Part shown: positions 52,203-61,340 of the stretch, piece after piece
Layout: the number at the start of each line of letters is the position of its first letter
Position numbering within the stretch: position 1 is the first letter of the stretch
Origin: Propionimicrobium sp. PCR01-08-3
Lineage (GTDB): Bacteria; Actinomycetota; Actinomycetes; Propionibacteriales; Propionibacteriaceae
Assembly: GCF_030286045.1 (NCBI RefSeq)
Contig: NZ_CP127390.1
Coordinates: 2,621,482-2,685,481 of the forward strand
Length of the DNA stretch: 64,000 bases
Direction of reading: 5' to 3'
Program-made: the position numbers and the translations under genes
Notes under the pieces: model-generated
Seen by the model: the letters and a program-made list of their open reading frames with translations, nothing else
Told to the model about the DNA's origin: nothing
Databases searched by the model: none

Positions 52203-53459
52203 ATGCAGAAAACTATGAGCGGATCTCGCTCTCCGACGAAACGCTGGCTGACGGTCTTAGCCGTCATCTTGTTGGTGATCGGCGTCTCGGGTTGGTGGCA
52301 TCTGCTCAGTGCACGGCTCAGTTCGCCCTATTCGCCCGGACGAGAGGCGGCGCATGTGCGCACGCTCGCCCGCGAGTTGGACGACGGCGCAGGCGCCGAT
52401 ATGCAGGCCTATTTTCCCGAGGGTGAGTTCTTCACCTGGGTGCTGACCGGGCTGTCCGCGGGCAGGCTCGCCGCTGATGGCGAGAACGTCGATCAGAATA
52501 TGGCTGTCGTCACTGCTGCGGTCGCGGCGACTGGCCGCGACGAGGTGGCCGAGCGGTTCGGTGACGACCACCGAGGGGTGCCGCACGGCGCGTTCTATCA
52601 CGGCTGGCGGTTGCTGTTGCTCGTCCAGCAGGCGGCGGTGACCGGTGATGACGGTCAACTGGCCGAGGTACACGATGAGGCCGCTCAACTGCTCGAGGCC
52701 TTGGACGCGCCGGGCGAGCCCCCGCTCACCTCCTATCCCGGGCAGGCCTGGCCATGCGACCTCGTGGCGGCCTGGGCCGCGGTGCATCAGGCCGACCGGC
52801 TGACTCCCATCGACGGGCTGGACGAAGCCACCGACAGGCTGCTCGCCCAGATCGACGACTGGCGCGATCCGGCAACCGGGCTCATCGGCCACGCCTTCAC
52901 TACGACCGACGGCAGTTCGGTATCGGGACCGCGCGGAAGTTCGCAGGCGATCATCAATACCTACCTGCGCGACATCGACCCCGGCCTGGCCGAGGCAGAG
53001 TGGGCGAGCTTCACTCAACAGTTCGTGACGCGTGAATTCGTGTTGATGGGCGTACGTGAATACCCGGCCTCCGATGGCGATAAGCCGGGTGATGTCGATT
53101 CGGGTCCGCTGATCGCCGGTGTCTCGCTTTCGGCCTCCGCGGTGACGCTCGGGGCCGCGCAGGCCAATGGCGACATCGCGCTGGCAACCCGCCTCAACCA
53201 GGAGGCCGAGCTCCTCGGTCTGCCGCTGCCCTGGCGGGGCGTCCGCGGTCTCGACGGCCGCGCCTTCGCATTCGGAGTGCTGCCGGTCGGTGATGCCTTC
53301 GTCACCGCAGCCCGGACGCAGCCCTATGGCGCAGCGGTCGACTTCGTCCGGTCGAACACGCCGGGAATTCTCTGGTGGCCCTGGTTCACCGTGGCCAGCA
53401 TCCCTGCGCTGCTGGGCGTCTGGCTTCTCGTCCGGAGCCGCAGGAGGAGGAACCCGTAA
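52203..53459 (+). CDS. Membrane-anchored alpha/alpha-toroid-like protein, unknown
   Basis: 418 residues from ATG 52203 (AAGGA at 52193-52197); GTG 52164 is possible. One membrane span near the N-terminus (WLTVLAVILLVIGVSGWWHL) and one at the C-terminus (FTVASIPALLGVWLLV) bracket a large outer domain of helical pairs with GHAFTTTDG, GSSQAIINTYL and DVDSGPLIAGVSLSASAVTL. The pattern recalls helical-toroid enzymes, but no catalytic family can be named. Confidence 0.65.
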   Translation: MQKTMSGSRSPTKRWLTVLAVILLVIGVSGWWHLLSARLSSPYSPGREAAHVRTLARELDDGAGADMQAYFPEGEFFTWVLTGLSAGRLAADGENVDQNMAVVTAAVAATGRDEVAERFGDDHRGVPHGAFYHGWRLLLLVQQAAVTGDDGQLAEVHDEAAQLLEALDAPGEPPLTSYPGQAWPCDLVAAWAAVHQADRLTPIDGLDEATDRLLAQIDDWRDPATGLIGHAFTTTDGSSVSGPRGSSQAIINTYLRDIDPGLAEAEWASFTQQFVTREFVLMGVREYPASDGDKPGDVDSGPLIAGVSLSASAVTLGAAQANGDIALATRLNQEAELLGLPLPWRGVRGLDGRAFAFGVLPVGDAFVTAARTQPYGAAVDFVRSNTPGILWWPWFTVASIPALLGVWLLVRSRRRRNP

Positions 53460-53600
53460 GCGCCTTCAACCCGGCCGGTGCTCTAATTGGCGTAAACCTG
53501 AATCTGCCGGTGGGCACGGTAGTGTGCGCACCCCGCAGGGACGCGCAGTAGGAAAAGTCGGCGGATTTAGCGGAGCTAGGATCTGCAGAAAGGTTCACTG

Positions 53601-54263
53601 GTGGGACGAACACGTCGGCTGTGCCGCAAATATCCGAACGTTCTCGGACGCCCGATCAAGACCTTTCGACAGACATTTCCGATGTGGATGCACCTGTTGT
53701 TCTTCGGCTTGTGGCTCCTGATCGTCGGCTTTGCAATCCGGAACCCTATCGGGAATCTGAACTACCTTCTGCTGATCACCCTGTTTGTATACGGGATCTT
53801 CTACCTTGTCGCCGACTATCGGCTCGTAATTTGTGAGCACGGCATCATCATCGGACATTTTCTGTCGCCGCGATTCTGCGAAGTGATGGCCTATCAGGAG
53901 ATTTCTCCCCGCAGCGTCCGGCAGTGGACAAACTGCGGATATGCGCTGAGCCACACCGTCTATGGACCATGGCATCCCGTCTGGTACGCACTGCTCGGCT
54001 CAAAGAGCGGGTTCACCTTTGTGGGGCCAATGATGGACGAGCGCAAACTCAAGCGGAGCGACAGGCCCGGGCACCCCGGCGAAAAGCACGGCTCGTCGAT
54101 GTTCGCCTACCGGCATCCCGAGAAGATCCTGCAGCTGATGGCTCAACAGAGCAGGGCCAATGGGCTTTCCGGCGCCGAATGGTACGACGAGGCTGCTGCC
54201 ACGCCGCTGACCCTCACCGGCGTCGAAGACGAGGTCTTCGCCCAAATCCCGAGCCGTCCATGA
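53601..54263 (+). CDS. Uncharacterised protein with two membrane spans
   Basis: 220 residues, GTG start with AAAGG upstream. Two adjacent spans (MWMHLLFFGLWLLIVGFAI and YLLLITLFVYGIFYLVADY) then a cytoplasmic domain with RLVICEHGIIIGHFLSPRF, as in PH-like membrane proteins. Its 3' end abuts the decayed toxin remnant. No family recognised. Confidence 0.6.
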   Translation: MGRTRRLCRKYPNVLGRPIKTFRQTFPMWMHLLFFGLWLLIVGFAIRNPIGNLNYLLLITLFVYGIFYLVADYRLVICEHGIIIGHFLSPRFCEVMAYQEISPRSVRQWTNCGYALSHTVYGPWHPVWYALLGSKSGFTFVGPMMDERKLKRSDRPGHPGEKHGSSMFAYRHPEKILQLMAQQSRANGLSGAEWYDEAAATPLTLTGVEDEVFAQIPSRP

Positions 54264-54367
54264 TGGCGTCCGCGATCTCGAGATCGTGCCTCAAAGCGCC
54301 CGGGCAGCGGTACGGATTGAACAGCAAGCCACACAACCACATGCGTATCGAGCAAGTATGCCGTCAC
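54264..54367 (-). pseudogene. Remnant of a PIN-domain (VapC-like) toxin
   Basis: GTG 54367 opens with MTAYLLDTHVVVWLA, the first strand and metal-binding Asp of PIN toxins. It then loses similarity; EIADAIMDG in another frame may be a displaced piece. The open frame runs on to 54143 with nonsense-like Arg-rich sequence. The antitoxin gene overlaps its start by 4 bases, the normal toxin-antitoxin layout. Confidence 0.65.
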
Positions 54368-54657
54368 CGCGCTCCGCCTTCCGGAGCGATCCGCGTTGTC
54401 AGAGGATCATCACCGTGTCCCTGTTCCCACGATCGAAGCTCGTCTTCCGGCATCGGATCAAGAAACTGGGACTCGTCAAATGACGGCAGTCCGGGAAGGG
54501 CAGGTCTACTGAAATCCCGTTGCCGTGGAGTCACCGGTTCAATCCGTACAACGGCCTTCCCGGCGCGGGCGATCACCACTTCTTCACCAGCTTCTGCACG
54601 GTGAAGCAGCTCTGATGGTCGGGTCTTCGCCTCTTGAACGTTCACGGTGATGCTCAT
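54364..54657 (-). CDS. Phd/YefM-family antitoxin
   Basis: 97 residues. MSITVNVQEAKTRPSELLHR and EAGEEVVIARAGKAVVRIEP are the standard Phd DNA-binding and dimer region; the acidic tail would bind a toxin. Its partner toxin is broken (54264-54367), so it is probably an orphan, able to repress itself or to neutralise toxins encoded elsewhere. Confidence 0.87.
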   Translation of the reverse strand: MSITVNVQEAKTRPSELLHRAEAGEEVVIARAGKAVVRIEPVTPRQRDFSRPALPGLPSFDESQFLDPMPEDELRSWEQGHGDDPLTTRIAPEGGAR

Positions 54658-54758
54658 GGCTCAAGTGTCCCATGGTCTGGTCAACCTAAAACTGGTCTAC
54701 CTCGATCGTCACATGGTAAACGCAACCACTGGCCTCGCGAACGTTGCCGAGGTGTGCA

Positions 54759-55073
54759 TCAGCCCAGCAGTTTCAGGCCGACGATTCCGCTGACGATCAG
54801 CACCAAGCAGACGATCCTGCCGGCGGTCACGGGATCTCCGAAGAAGACCATGCCCAGCGTCGCCGTACCGATGGCGCCGATTCCGGTCCAGACCGCATAG
54901 GCCGTACCGACCGGCAGGCTTCTGAGAGCGAAACCCAGCCCGACCATCGATAGCACCAGGGCCACCAGGAAAATCACAACCATCTTGACGTTGCGGAAGC
55001 CGTCGCTGTGCGCCAGAGCGGTCGCCCAAGCGGTCTCCATCAGGCCGGAAAGAATCAGGATGAACCACGACAT
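54759..55073 (-). CDS. SMR-family guanidinium exporter (Gdx/SugE-like)
   Basis: 104 residues from ATG 55073 with GTGGAG upstream. Four membrane spans. LSGLMETAWATALAHSDGF contains the conserved membrane Glu13-type residue and Trp of Gdx proteins, and YAVWTGIGAIGTATLGMVFFG-like sequence is the SMR signature. The guanidine-III riboswitch candidate in its leader makes guanidinium the likely substrate. TATACT (55167-55162) is a good -10. Confidence 0.87.
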   Translation of the reverse strand: MSWFILILSGLMETAWATALAHSDGFRNVKMVVIFLVALVLSMVGLGFALRSLPVGTAYAVWTGIGAIGTATLGMVFFGDPVTAGRIVCLVLIVSGIVGLKLLG

Positions 55074-55090
55074 CACAAACTCCACTGCCT

Positions 55091-55132
55091 CGACCGTCGT
55101 GCATGGGCGGGTACGGCGGGCCACTCGTCCGC
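55091..55132 (-). ncRNA. Guanidine-III riboswitch candidate
   Basis: On the minus strand the element reads GCGGACGAG, then GCCCGCCGTACCCGC, then CACGACGG. It keeps the ACGAG, GCCGUACCCG and ACGG blocks recalled for ykkC-III RNAs. GCGG can pair with CCGC (P1) and CCGU with ACGG (P2), as in the pseudoknot. It ends 17 bases before the exporter start, so ligand binding could expose the ribosome site. A -10 (TATACT) lies about 30 bases upstream. Confidence 0.75.
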
Positions 55133-55179
55133 GGCATCGAAGAGCGCGATGCCGCAAGCGAGTATAGCCAACAAAGCGA

Positions 55180-55215
55180 GGGGCTCCGATCGTCCAACCG
55201 GACGACCAGAGCCCC
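55180..55215. terminator. Terminator of the transcarboxylase operon
   Basis: GGGGCTCCGATCGTCC (55180-55195) and GGACGACCAGAGCCCC (55200-55215) pair with two mismatches around loop AACC, 23 bases past the 1.3S stop. On the minus strand it is followed by TCGCTTTGT. Confidence 0.75.
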
Positions 55216-55238
55216 TTGTAGTTGCTGATTCAGATCTC

Positions 55239-55601
55239 TCAGGCGAGAGTGACCAGAGCCTGACCACCTTGGACGGCCTCGCGGACGTCCACCAAGATGG
55301 AGTCGACGGTACCGGCATTCGGCGCCGTGATCTCGGTCTCCATCTTCATGGCCTCGAGAACGATGACGACCTGGCCGGCATCGACCTTGTCGCCCTCCTT
55401 CACGAGGATGCGGGCCACCGAACCGGCGAGCGGCGCGGTGATCGCGTTGGCGGCCGAGCCGGGCACCGAAGCGGTCTGGTGGGTGGGCGCAGACATCGGT
55501 CCACCACCGATCACGATCGGAGCCGGAACCTGCCGGACCTCCTGCTCAGCTTCAACATCAACGACGTACTCGGTGCCGTTGACTGTCATCTTGAGACGCA
55601 T
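55239..55601 (-). CDS. Methylmalonyl-CoA carboxytransferase 1.3S biotin carrier subunit
   Basis: 120 residues. C-terminal biotinyl domain with EAMKMETEI; Lys is the biotin site. The N-terminal MRLKMTVNGTEYVVDVE resembles the P. freudenreichii 1.3S protein. Shuttles CO2 between the 12S (methylmalonyl-CoA) and 5S (pyruvate/oxaloacetate) sites. Last gene of the minus-strand operon, followed by a clear hairpin. Confidence 0.95.
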   Translation of the reverse strand: MRLKMTVNGTEYVVDVEAEQEVRQVPAPIVIGGGPMSAPTHQTASVPGSAANAITAPLAGSVARILVKEGDKVDAGQVVIVLEAMKMETEITAPNAGTVDSILVDVREAVQGGQALVTLA

Positions 55602-55636
55602 GTCATTCCTCTTTCAGTTCATCAACCAGACACCGG

Positions 55637-55924
55637 TCACAGCGATGCCACTGGCATCGTGCCCCGCGAATTGTTCGTCGTGCGTGCGCGGCGGCTCGCT
55701 GCGCTCCAGCCGGTACGGCTCGCGTAGCTGACGGCCCGCACCGAGCCCTTGTAACCCATGTAGGCGGCCGCGGCCGCCGCAATGGCCATCAGATCTTCTT
55801 CCGGAACCGGACGATCGGCCTTCAGCCGGTTGACCTCGGCGTCCAGCTCCTCGACCCGCTTGGTCAGCTTTTCGATCAGCGCCGCAAGTTCAGCGGTCGA
55901 CAGATCCTTCGTCTCGTTACTCAT
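55637..55924 (-). CDS. Small protein of the transcarboxylase operon
   Basis: 95 residues. A coiled-coil N-terminal half (LAALIEKLTKRVEELDAEVN) and an Ala-rich stretch AIAAAAAAYMGYKGSVRAVS. Small subunits of this kind occur between 12S and 1.3S genes in related operons and may help assembly, like epsilon or gamma subunits of biotin-dependent decarboxylases (inference). It lies 8 bases after the 12S stop. Confidence 0.8.
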   Translation of the reverse strand: MSNETKDLSTAELAALIEKLTKRVEELDAEVNRLKADRPVPEEDLMAIAAAAAAYMGYKGSVRAVSYASRTGWSAASRRARTTNNSRGTMPVASL

Positions 55925-55932
55925 CCAAACTC

Positions 55933-57489
55933 CTAGACCGGGAAAATGCCGTGCTTCTTGGGCGGACGCTGAGTGCGCTTGTTCGCGGACAAGGCCAGAG
56001 CGGTCGCGATCTGACGGCGGGTGTCGGCAGGATCGATGATGTCGTCCACATAGCCGTGGGCGGCAGAGGCGAACGGCGTCGCAAACTCATCGCGGTAGGC
56101 CTGCACCAACTCGGCCCGCTTGGCCTCGGGATCCTCGGCGGACTTGATCTCCTTGCGGAAGACCACCGCCGCGGCGCCGTCGGCACCCATCACTGCGATC
56201 TCGGCGCTCGGCCAGGCAAACACCTTGTCAGCGCCCAGTTCCTTGGAGCACATGGCGAGGTACGAGCCGCCGTAGGCCTTGCGCAGCACGACCGTGATCT
56301 TCGGCACGGTGGCAGCTGAGTAAGCGAACAGCATCTTGGCGCCGTGGCGGATGATGCCGCCGTGCTCCTGAGCGACGCCGGGCAGGAAGCCGGGTACGTC
56401 GACCAGGTTGATCACCGGGATGTTGTAGGCATCGCAGATGCGGATGAACCGGGCTGCCTTGTCCGAGGCGTTGATGTCGAGCACACCCGACATCGACTTC
56501 GGCTGGTTGGCGATGAAGCCGACCGAGCGCCCGACGATGCGTCCGAAACCGGTCACCATGTTGGTGGCATAGCCGGCCTTGACTTCGAGGAAGTCGCCGT
56601 AGTCGACGAGCTTGCCGATGACATCGCGCACGTCGTAGCCCTTGTTGCCCTCGATCGGAACGACGTCGCGCAGCTCGGGCTGGAGTTCGACGTTGTCGTC
56701 CGGGTAGAGAACCGGAGGCTCCTCCGCGTTGTTCTGCGGCAGGAAGCTCAGGATCTTCTGGGCGATCAGCAGCGCCTGCTCATCGTTGTCCGCGATGAAA
56801 TCGGTGACACCCGAGATCGACTGGTGAGCATCGGCACCGCCCAGGGCGTCCTGGGTGACGACCTCACCGGTGACCTGCTTGATGACATCGGGCCCGGTGA
56901 TGAACATGTGGGCCTTGCGGGTCTGGATGATGAAGTCGGTCAGCGCCGGGCTGTAGACCGCGCCACCGGCGCAGGGGCCGGCGATGATCGAGATCTGCGG
57001 CACGACACCGGACAACTCGACGTTGGCGAAGAAGACCTTGCCGTAGCCGGACAGCGAATCGATGCCCTCTTGGACGCGCGCGCCACCCGAGTCATTGATG
57101 AAGACGAAAGGCGCGCCGTTGGTCAGCGCGTTTTCCATCGTCTCGGTGACCTTGGTGTTGTGCACCTCGCCGGCCGAGCCACCCACGACAGTGAAGTCCT
57201 GGCTGGCGATGTAGACCGGGCGTCCCATCACCGATGCATGACCGGTGACCACGCCATCGGCCGGCATATCGGCCTTGTCCATACCGAAAGCCGTGGTGCG
57301 GTTCTTGCGGAACGCGCCGGTTTCGATGAACGAGCCGGGGTCGGTGAAGGCGTCGATCCGCTCACGAGCGGTCAGCTTGCCCTTGTCGTGCTGCTTCTCG
57401 ATGCGCGCCTCGCCACCACCGGCTATCACGCGTGCGCGCTCCTCGTTGAGGTGCGCCAGGCGCTCTTCCATGGTGTTTTGCTTAGCCAT
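55933..57489 (-). CDS. mmdA: Methylmalonyl-CoA carboxytransferase 12S subunit
   Basis: 518 residues, carboxyltransferase fold with N- and C-terminal crotonase-like halves. Seen: GGSAGEVHNTKVTETMENAL, GGARVQEGI, AGPCAGGAVYSPAL (oxyanion region), PGFLPGVAQEHGGIIRHGAK and YGGSYLAMCSKELGAD. Transfers carboxyl from methylmalonyl-CoA to biotin on 1.3S, yielding propionyl-CoA. It follows the 5S gene by 13 bases. Confidence 0.96.
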   Translation of the reverse strand: MAKQNTMEERLAHLNEERARVIAGGGEARIEKQHDKGKLTARERIDAFTDPGSFIETGAFRKNRTTAFGMDKADMPADGVVTGHASVMGRPVYIASQDFTVVGGSAGEVHNTKVTETMENALTNGAPFVFINDSGGARVQEGIDSLSGYGKVFFANVELSGVVPQISIIAGPCAGGAVYSPALTDFIIQTRKAHMFITGPDVIKQVTGEVVTQDALGGADAHQSISGVTDFIADNDEQALLIAQKILSFLPQNNAEEPPVLYPDDNVELQPELRDVVPIEGNKGYDVRDVIGKLVDYGDFLEVKAGYATNMVTGFGRIVGRSVGFIANQPKSMSGVLDINASDKAARFIRICDAYNIPVINLVDVPGFLPGVAQEHGGIIRHGAKMLFAYSAATVPKITVVLRKAYGGSYLAMCSKELGADKVFAWPSAEIAVMGADGAAAVVFRKEIKSAEDPEAKRAELVQAYRDEFATPFASAAHGYVDDIIDPADTRRQIATALALSANKRTQRPPKKHGIFPV

Positions 57490-57502
57490 CTAGGTGTCCC
57501 CC

Positions 57503-59014
57503 TCAGGCAGGCTCGACGGAAACGGTATTGCTGATCCCGTTGACGGTGACGTTGTAGCTGATCGGGCCGGAAAGCGCATTCGCCTGGCCCTCGGCAGCAG
57601 CCTTCATCTGGGCTTCGGTGCGGGCAACCGACTTCGGGCCCTCACTGCGGTTTTCGAAGAAGGTCGGCGCGACTCCCGGGAACAGTGCATAGGTGAGCAC
57701 GTCTTCGTCGGTGCCGTCGTAGCCCTTGAGCTTCGATGCCTCGTCGACCAGCTTGTCCCATTCAGGCTCGAGCAGGTCGGCCGGACGAACCGTGATCGGC
57801 TCTTTCTTGGCTTGCTCTTCGGCCTTCTTGATGACCTCGGGGTTGCGCTCGGCGGGCGAGGCGCCGTAGTAGCCGAGCATCATGTCGGCGAACTCACCGG
57901 TCATGACCTTGTACTCACCCATCAGCACGTTGAACACGGCCTGAGTGCCGACGATCTGGGACGACGGGGTGACCAGCGGCGGGTAACCGGCGTCCTTGCG
58001 GCAGACCGGAACCTCGGCCATGACCTCGTCCGTGCGGTCGCCGGCGCCCTGTGCGCGCAGCTGCGACTCCATGTTGGAGAGCATGCCGCCAGGGATCTGC
58101 GAATCGAAGATCTTGGTGTCGACCAGGGTCTTGGACTCGAACTCGGCGTACTTCGGGCGGATCTTCTTGAAGTGGTCGCGCACCTTGTAGACGCGCTCCA
58201 TGTCGATGTTCGTGGTGTAACCGGTGCCCTCGAGCATCTCGATCACGGATTCGGTCGGGTTGTGGCCCGGGCCGAGCGACATCGAGCTGACCGAAGTGTC
58301 CACCACGTCGGCGCCGGCCTCGATGGCCTTCATCAGCGAAACCTGGGTGACGCCGGTGGTCGAGTGGCAGTGCACATTGATCTGCACGTCTTGGCCGTAG
58401 GCGTCCTTGATGCCCTTGACGATGTCATATGCCGGCTGCGGCTTGAGCAGTGCGGCCATATCCTTGAAGGCGATTGAATCGGCGCCCATATCGAGCAGTT
58501 GGCCGGCCAGCTTCACATAGCCTTCGGTGGTGTGTACCGGGGAGACGGTGTAGCAGATGGTGCCCTGGGCGTGCTTGCCCGCCTTCTTCACGGCGGCCAT
58601 GGCGTGCTCGAGGTTACGGGGATCGTTCATCGCGTCGAAGACACGGAACACATCCATACCGTTCTCGGCCGACTTCTCGACGAACCTGTCGACAACCTCG
58701 TCGTTGTAGTGGCGATAGCCCAGCAGGTTCTGGCCACGCAGCAGCATCTGAAGGCGGCTGTTCGGCAGAAGCTTGCGGAAGGTTCGCAGGCGCTCCCACG
58801 GATCTTCATTCAAGAAACGAATACAACTGTCATATGTTGCTCCGCCCCAACACTCAACAGACCAGTAACCGGCTGCGTCAATATCTGCGCAGGCGTCGAC
58901 CATGTCTTCCATGGCCATACGGGTAGCCAACAGGCTCTGGTGACCGTCGCGCAGCACCAGCTCGGTAATACCAATCTCGCGTGGTTCGGAGACCTCAATT
59001 TGTCGCGGACTCAT
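57503..59014 (-). CDS. Methylmalonyl-CoA carboxytransferase 5S subunit
   Basis: 503 residues. TIM-barrel carboxyltransferase: LRDGHQSLLATRM (metal Asp), FRVFDAMND, FKDMAAL (the carbamylated Lys near residue 184) and VHCHSTTGVTQVS (metal His pair). It moves carboxyl from biotin to pyruvate, forming oxaloacetate. The C-terminal conserved carboxylase domain interacts with biotin. First gene of the operon; no ribosome site, and AACAAT 6 bases upstream suggests a leaderless start. Confidence 0.96.
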   Translation of the reverse strand: MSPRQIEVSEPREIGITELVLRDGHQSLLATRMAMEDMVDACADIDAAGYWSVECWGGATYDSCIRFLNEDPWERLRTFRKLLPNSRLQMLLRGQNLLGYRHYNDEVVDRFVEKSAENGMDVFRVFDAMNDPRNLEHAMAAVKKAGKHAQGTICYTVSPVHTTEGYVKLAGQLLDMGADSIAFKDMAALLKPQPAYDIVKGIKDAYGQDVQINVHCHSTTGVTQVSLMKAIEAGADVVDTSVSSMSLGPGHNPTESVIEMLEGTGYTTNIDMERVYKVRDHFKKIRPKYAEFESKTLVDTKIFDSQIPGGMLSNMESQLRAQGAGDRTDEVMAEVPVCRKDAGYPPLVTPSSQIVGTQAVFNVLMGEYKVMTGEFADMMLGYYGASPAERNPEVIKKAEEQAKKEPITVRPADLLEPEWDKLVDEASKLKGYDGTDEDVLTYALFPGVAPTFFENRSEGPKSVARTEAQMKAAAEGQANALSGPISYNVTVNGISNTVSVEPA

Positions 59015-59124
59015 GTACTGATTGTTTCATGGCCTTACCACTCGTGAGCACCCGGGGCACAAAACAGCAGCGATGCATTTTTGTTGGTTTCGCTATGGCC
59101 ATCTGGAGAGGGCCATAGCCACTC

Positions 59125-59210
59125 CTTCACGACCTTCTGACAGGCGTTGACACGCTGGACCAGGACAGCGTGCCGCGACCGCTCGGGCTCAATCGCGGAA
59201 GCTCTTGCAC
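59125..59210. repeat. Inverted-repeat element, degenerate copy E (86 bp)
   Basis: Ends CTTCACGACCTTCTG and CGCGGAAGCTCTTGCAC line up with the A-D ends at the same 86-base length, with several changes. It lies in the 316-base gap (59015-59330) between the divergent 5S and asnB genes; otherwise the gap holds only the two promoters. Confidence 0.5.
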
Positions 59211-59330
59211 ACCACAGCCGAGCCAACTAGGCCATGATCGCTATGCTCGTCTGCAGGTTTGCGCCGCTTCACGAGTGGCGAGCAACAAATCTGGGCGAAT
59301 CCAGCAATCGGCAGGACGGTAGGTATCCCG

Positions 59331-61241
59331 ATGTGTGGCTTGATGGGCTTCATTTCGACCGGTGCGCTTGACGAAGCGCGAGTTGAGCAGGTCGGTCATG
59401 GCATGGCCTGCGCGCGCCACCGCGGGCCGGACGATACGGATGTCTGGCACGACGACCACGCAGTCTTCGGCTTCAACCGGCTCTCCATCATCGATATCGA
59501 AGGGTCCAAGCAGCCGCTGCGCTGGGGGCCGCCCGAGAACCCCGAGCGCTATGCGATGGTGTTCAACGGCGAGATTTACAACTATGTCGAGCTGCGCGCC
59601 CGGCTGGCCGCCGATGATCACGCGGTCTTTCACACCGAGGGCGACGGCGAGTCGATCGTGGCCGGCTACCACTATCACGGCGCCGACTGGGTCAAGCAGT
59701 TGCGCGGCATGTTCGCCTTCGTCATCTGGGACACCGAAACCCAGACGGTCTTTGGGGCCCGCGACTGGTTCGGCATCAAGCCGTTGTATCTGGCCGAGAC
59801 CGGCGACGGCTTCGGGTTCGCGTCCGAGGCGAAGAGCCTGCGCGCGCTTACCGGACCTGCCGAGGTCGACAAGGACGCCCTGCGGCACTACCTCGTCCTG
59901 CAGTATGTGCCCGAGCCCGAGTCGATGGACGCGCACCTGCGCCGCATTGAGTCGGGTACCTCGTTCATGGTGCGCGACGGCGAATTGACCACCCAGCGTT
60001 ACTTCCGTCCGCGGTTTGCGCCGGCCAAGGTGAACGGGCCTGAAGCCGAAACAGAGCTGTATTCGCAGATTCTCGAGGTGCTGGACGATTCGGTGTCGAA
60101 GCATATGCGAGCCGATGTGACCGTCGGTTCGTTCTTGTCGGGGGGCATCGATTCGACCGCTATCGCGGCACTGGCGAAGAAATACAACCCGAATCTGCTG
60201 ACTTTCACGACCGGTTTCGAACGCGAGGGATATTCGGAGGTCGACGTAGCAGCCGAGTCGGCCGAGGCGATCGGGGTCAAGCACTTCATCAAGACGGTCA
60301 GCGAGCAGGAGCTGTGCGAGACGCTGCCGCTGATCGTCTGGTACCTGGACGATCCGGTCGCCGATCCCGCGCTGGTGCCGCTGTATTTCGTGGCCCGCGA
60401 GGCCCGCAAGCATGTGAAGGTGGTGCTGTCGGGTGAGGGCGCGGACGAGCTGTTCGGTGGCTACAACATCTACCGTGAGCCGCTGAGCCTGCGTCCACTC
60501 ACCTCGTTGCCCAACCCCCTACGCAAGGGACTGGCGGCGGTCAGCCGAGTGCTTCCCCAAGGATTCCGGGGCAAGAGCCTGCTGGAGCGTGGCTCGATCG
60601 ACCTCGAACAGCGCTACTACGGCAACGCCCGCAACTTCCGCGAGGAGCAGGTCAAAGCCGTGCTGCGCGACTACACGCCGAGTTCGTTCCGCGAGATCAC
60701 CGACCCCATCTACGAATTGTCGAAGGGCTGGGACCCGGTCGCCAGGATGCAGCACATCGACCTGTTCACCTGGCTGCGCGGCGACATCTTGGTGAAGGCC
60801 GACAAGGTCACCATGGCGAACTCGCTGGAGCTACGCGTGCCCTTCCTCGACAAGGAAGTATTCGAGGTCGCCCGGCACATCCCGATCAGCCAGAAGATCA
60901 CCCGCAACCAGTCCAAGCTCGCCATGCGGCGCGCGCTCGAGCCGGTCGTCCCGCCGCACGTGCTCAACCGCAAGAAGCTCGGCTTCCCGGTGCCGGTTCG
61001 CGTCTACCTGCGGGACGACTACGGGTATCAGTGGGCGCGGGACATCATCACCAACGCTGGGACAACCGAATTCATCGACCCGGCCGCGGCGCTGGAGATG
61101 CTGGACGCCCACCGCAAGGGCGAGGCCGACAACTCCCGCCAGATCTGGACCCTGCTGGTCTTCATGCTCTGGTACGACATCTTCGTCACCGAACAGTTGA
61201 AGCCCGAGGTGCCGCACCCGGTCTACCCGGTCCAATTGTGA
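59331..61241 (+). CDS. asnB: Asparagine synthase (glutamine-hydrolysing)
   Basis: 636 residues from ATG 59331; TAGGTA 5 bases upstream suggests a leaderless mRNA. Class II glutaminase with Cys2 (MCGLMGF), RGPDD, GEIYNYVELR and RDWFGIKPLY; synthetase domain with the PPi loop SFLSGGIDSTAIAAL and GEGADELFGGYN. Resembles the long actinobacterial AsnB. Makes Asn, or amidates an envelope precursor as some homologues do. Confidence 0.94.
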   Translation: MCGLMGFISTGALDEARVEQVGHGMACARHRGPDDTDVWHDDHAVFGFNRLSIIDIEGSKQPLRWGPPENPERYAMVFNGEIYNYVELRARLAADDHAVFHTEGDGESIVAGYHYHGADWVKQLRGMFAFVIWDTETQTVFGARDWFGIKPLYLAETGDGFGFASEAKSLRALTGPAEVDKDALRHYLVLQYVPEPESMDAHLRRIESGTSFMVRDGELTTQRYFRPRFAPAKVNGPEAETELYSQILEVLDDSVSKHMRADVTVGSFLSGGIDSTAIAALAKKYNPNLLTFTTGFEREGYSEVDVAAESAEAIGVKHFIKTVSEQELCETLPLIVWYLDDPVADPALVPLYFVAREARKHVKVVLSGEGADELFGGYNIYREPLSLRPLTSLPNPLRKGLAAVSRVLPQGFRGKSLLERGSIDLEQRYYGNARNFREEQVKAVLRDYTPSSFREITDPIYELSKGWDPVARMQHIDLFTWLRGDILVKADKVTMANSLELRVPFLDKEVFEVARHIPISQKITRNQSKLAMRRALEPVVPPHVLNRKKLGFPVPVRVYLRDDYGYQWARDIITNAGTTEFIDPAAALEMLDAHRKGEADNSRQIWTLLVFMLWYDIFVTEQLKPEVPHPVYPVQL

Positions 61242-61298
61242 GACGTGGGTCGCTCTACTGACCGAAAACCCATGCCGCACTTTGCGGATATCTTGTCC

Positions 61299-61340
61299 AG
61301 CAGATTGCGGACCAGCCATATAGCAGTCTGCGGATCAGCC
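61299..61340. repeat. 19-bp direct repeat after asnB
   Basis: AGCAGATTGCGGACCAGCC (61299-61317) and AGCAGTCTGCGGATCAGCC (61322-61340) are 23 bases apart; GCACTTTGCGGATATCTTG (61277-61295) is a weaker third unit. It lies at the 3' end of the VapC gene. Confidence 0.45.
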
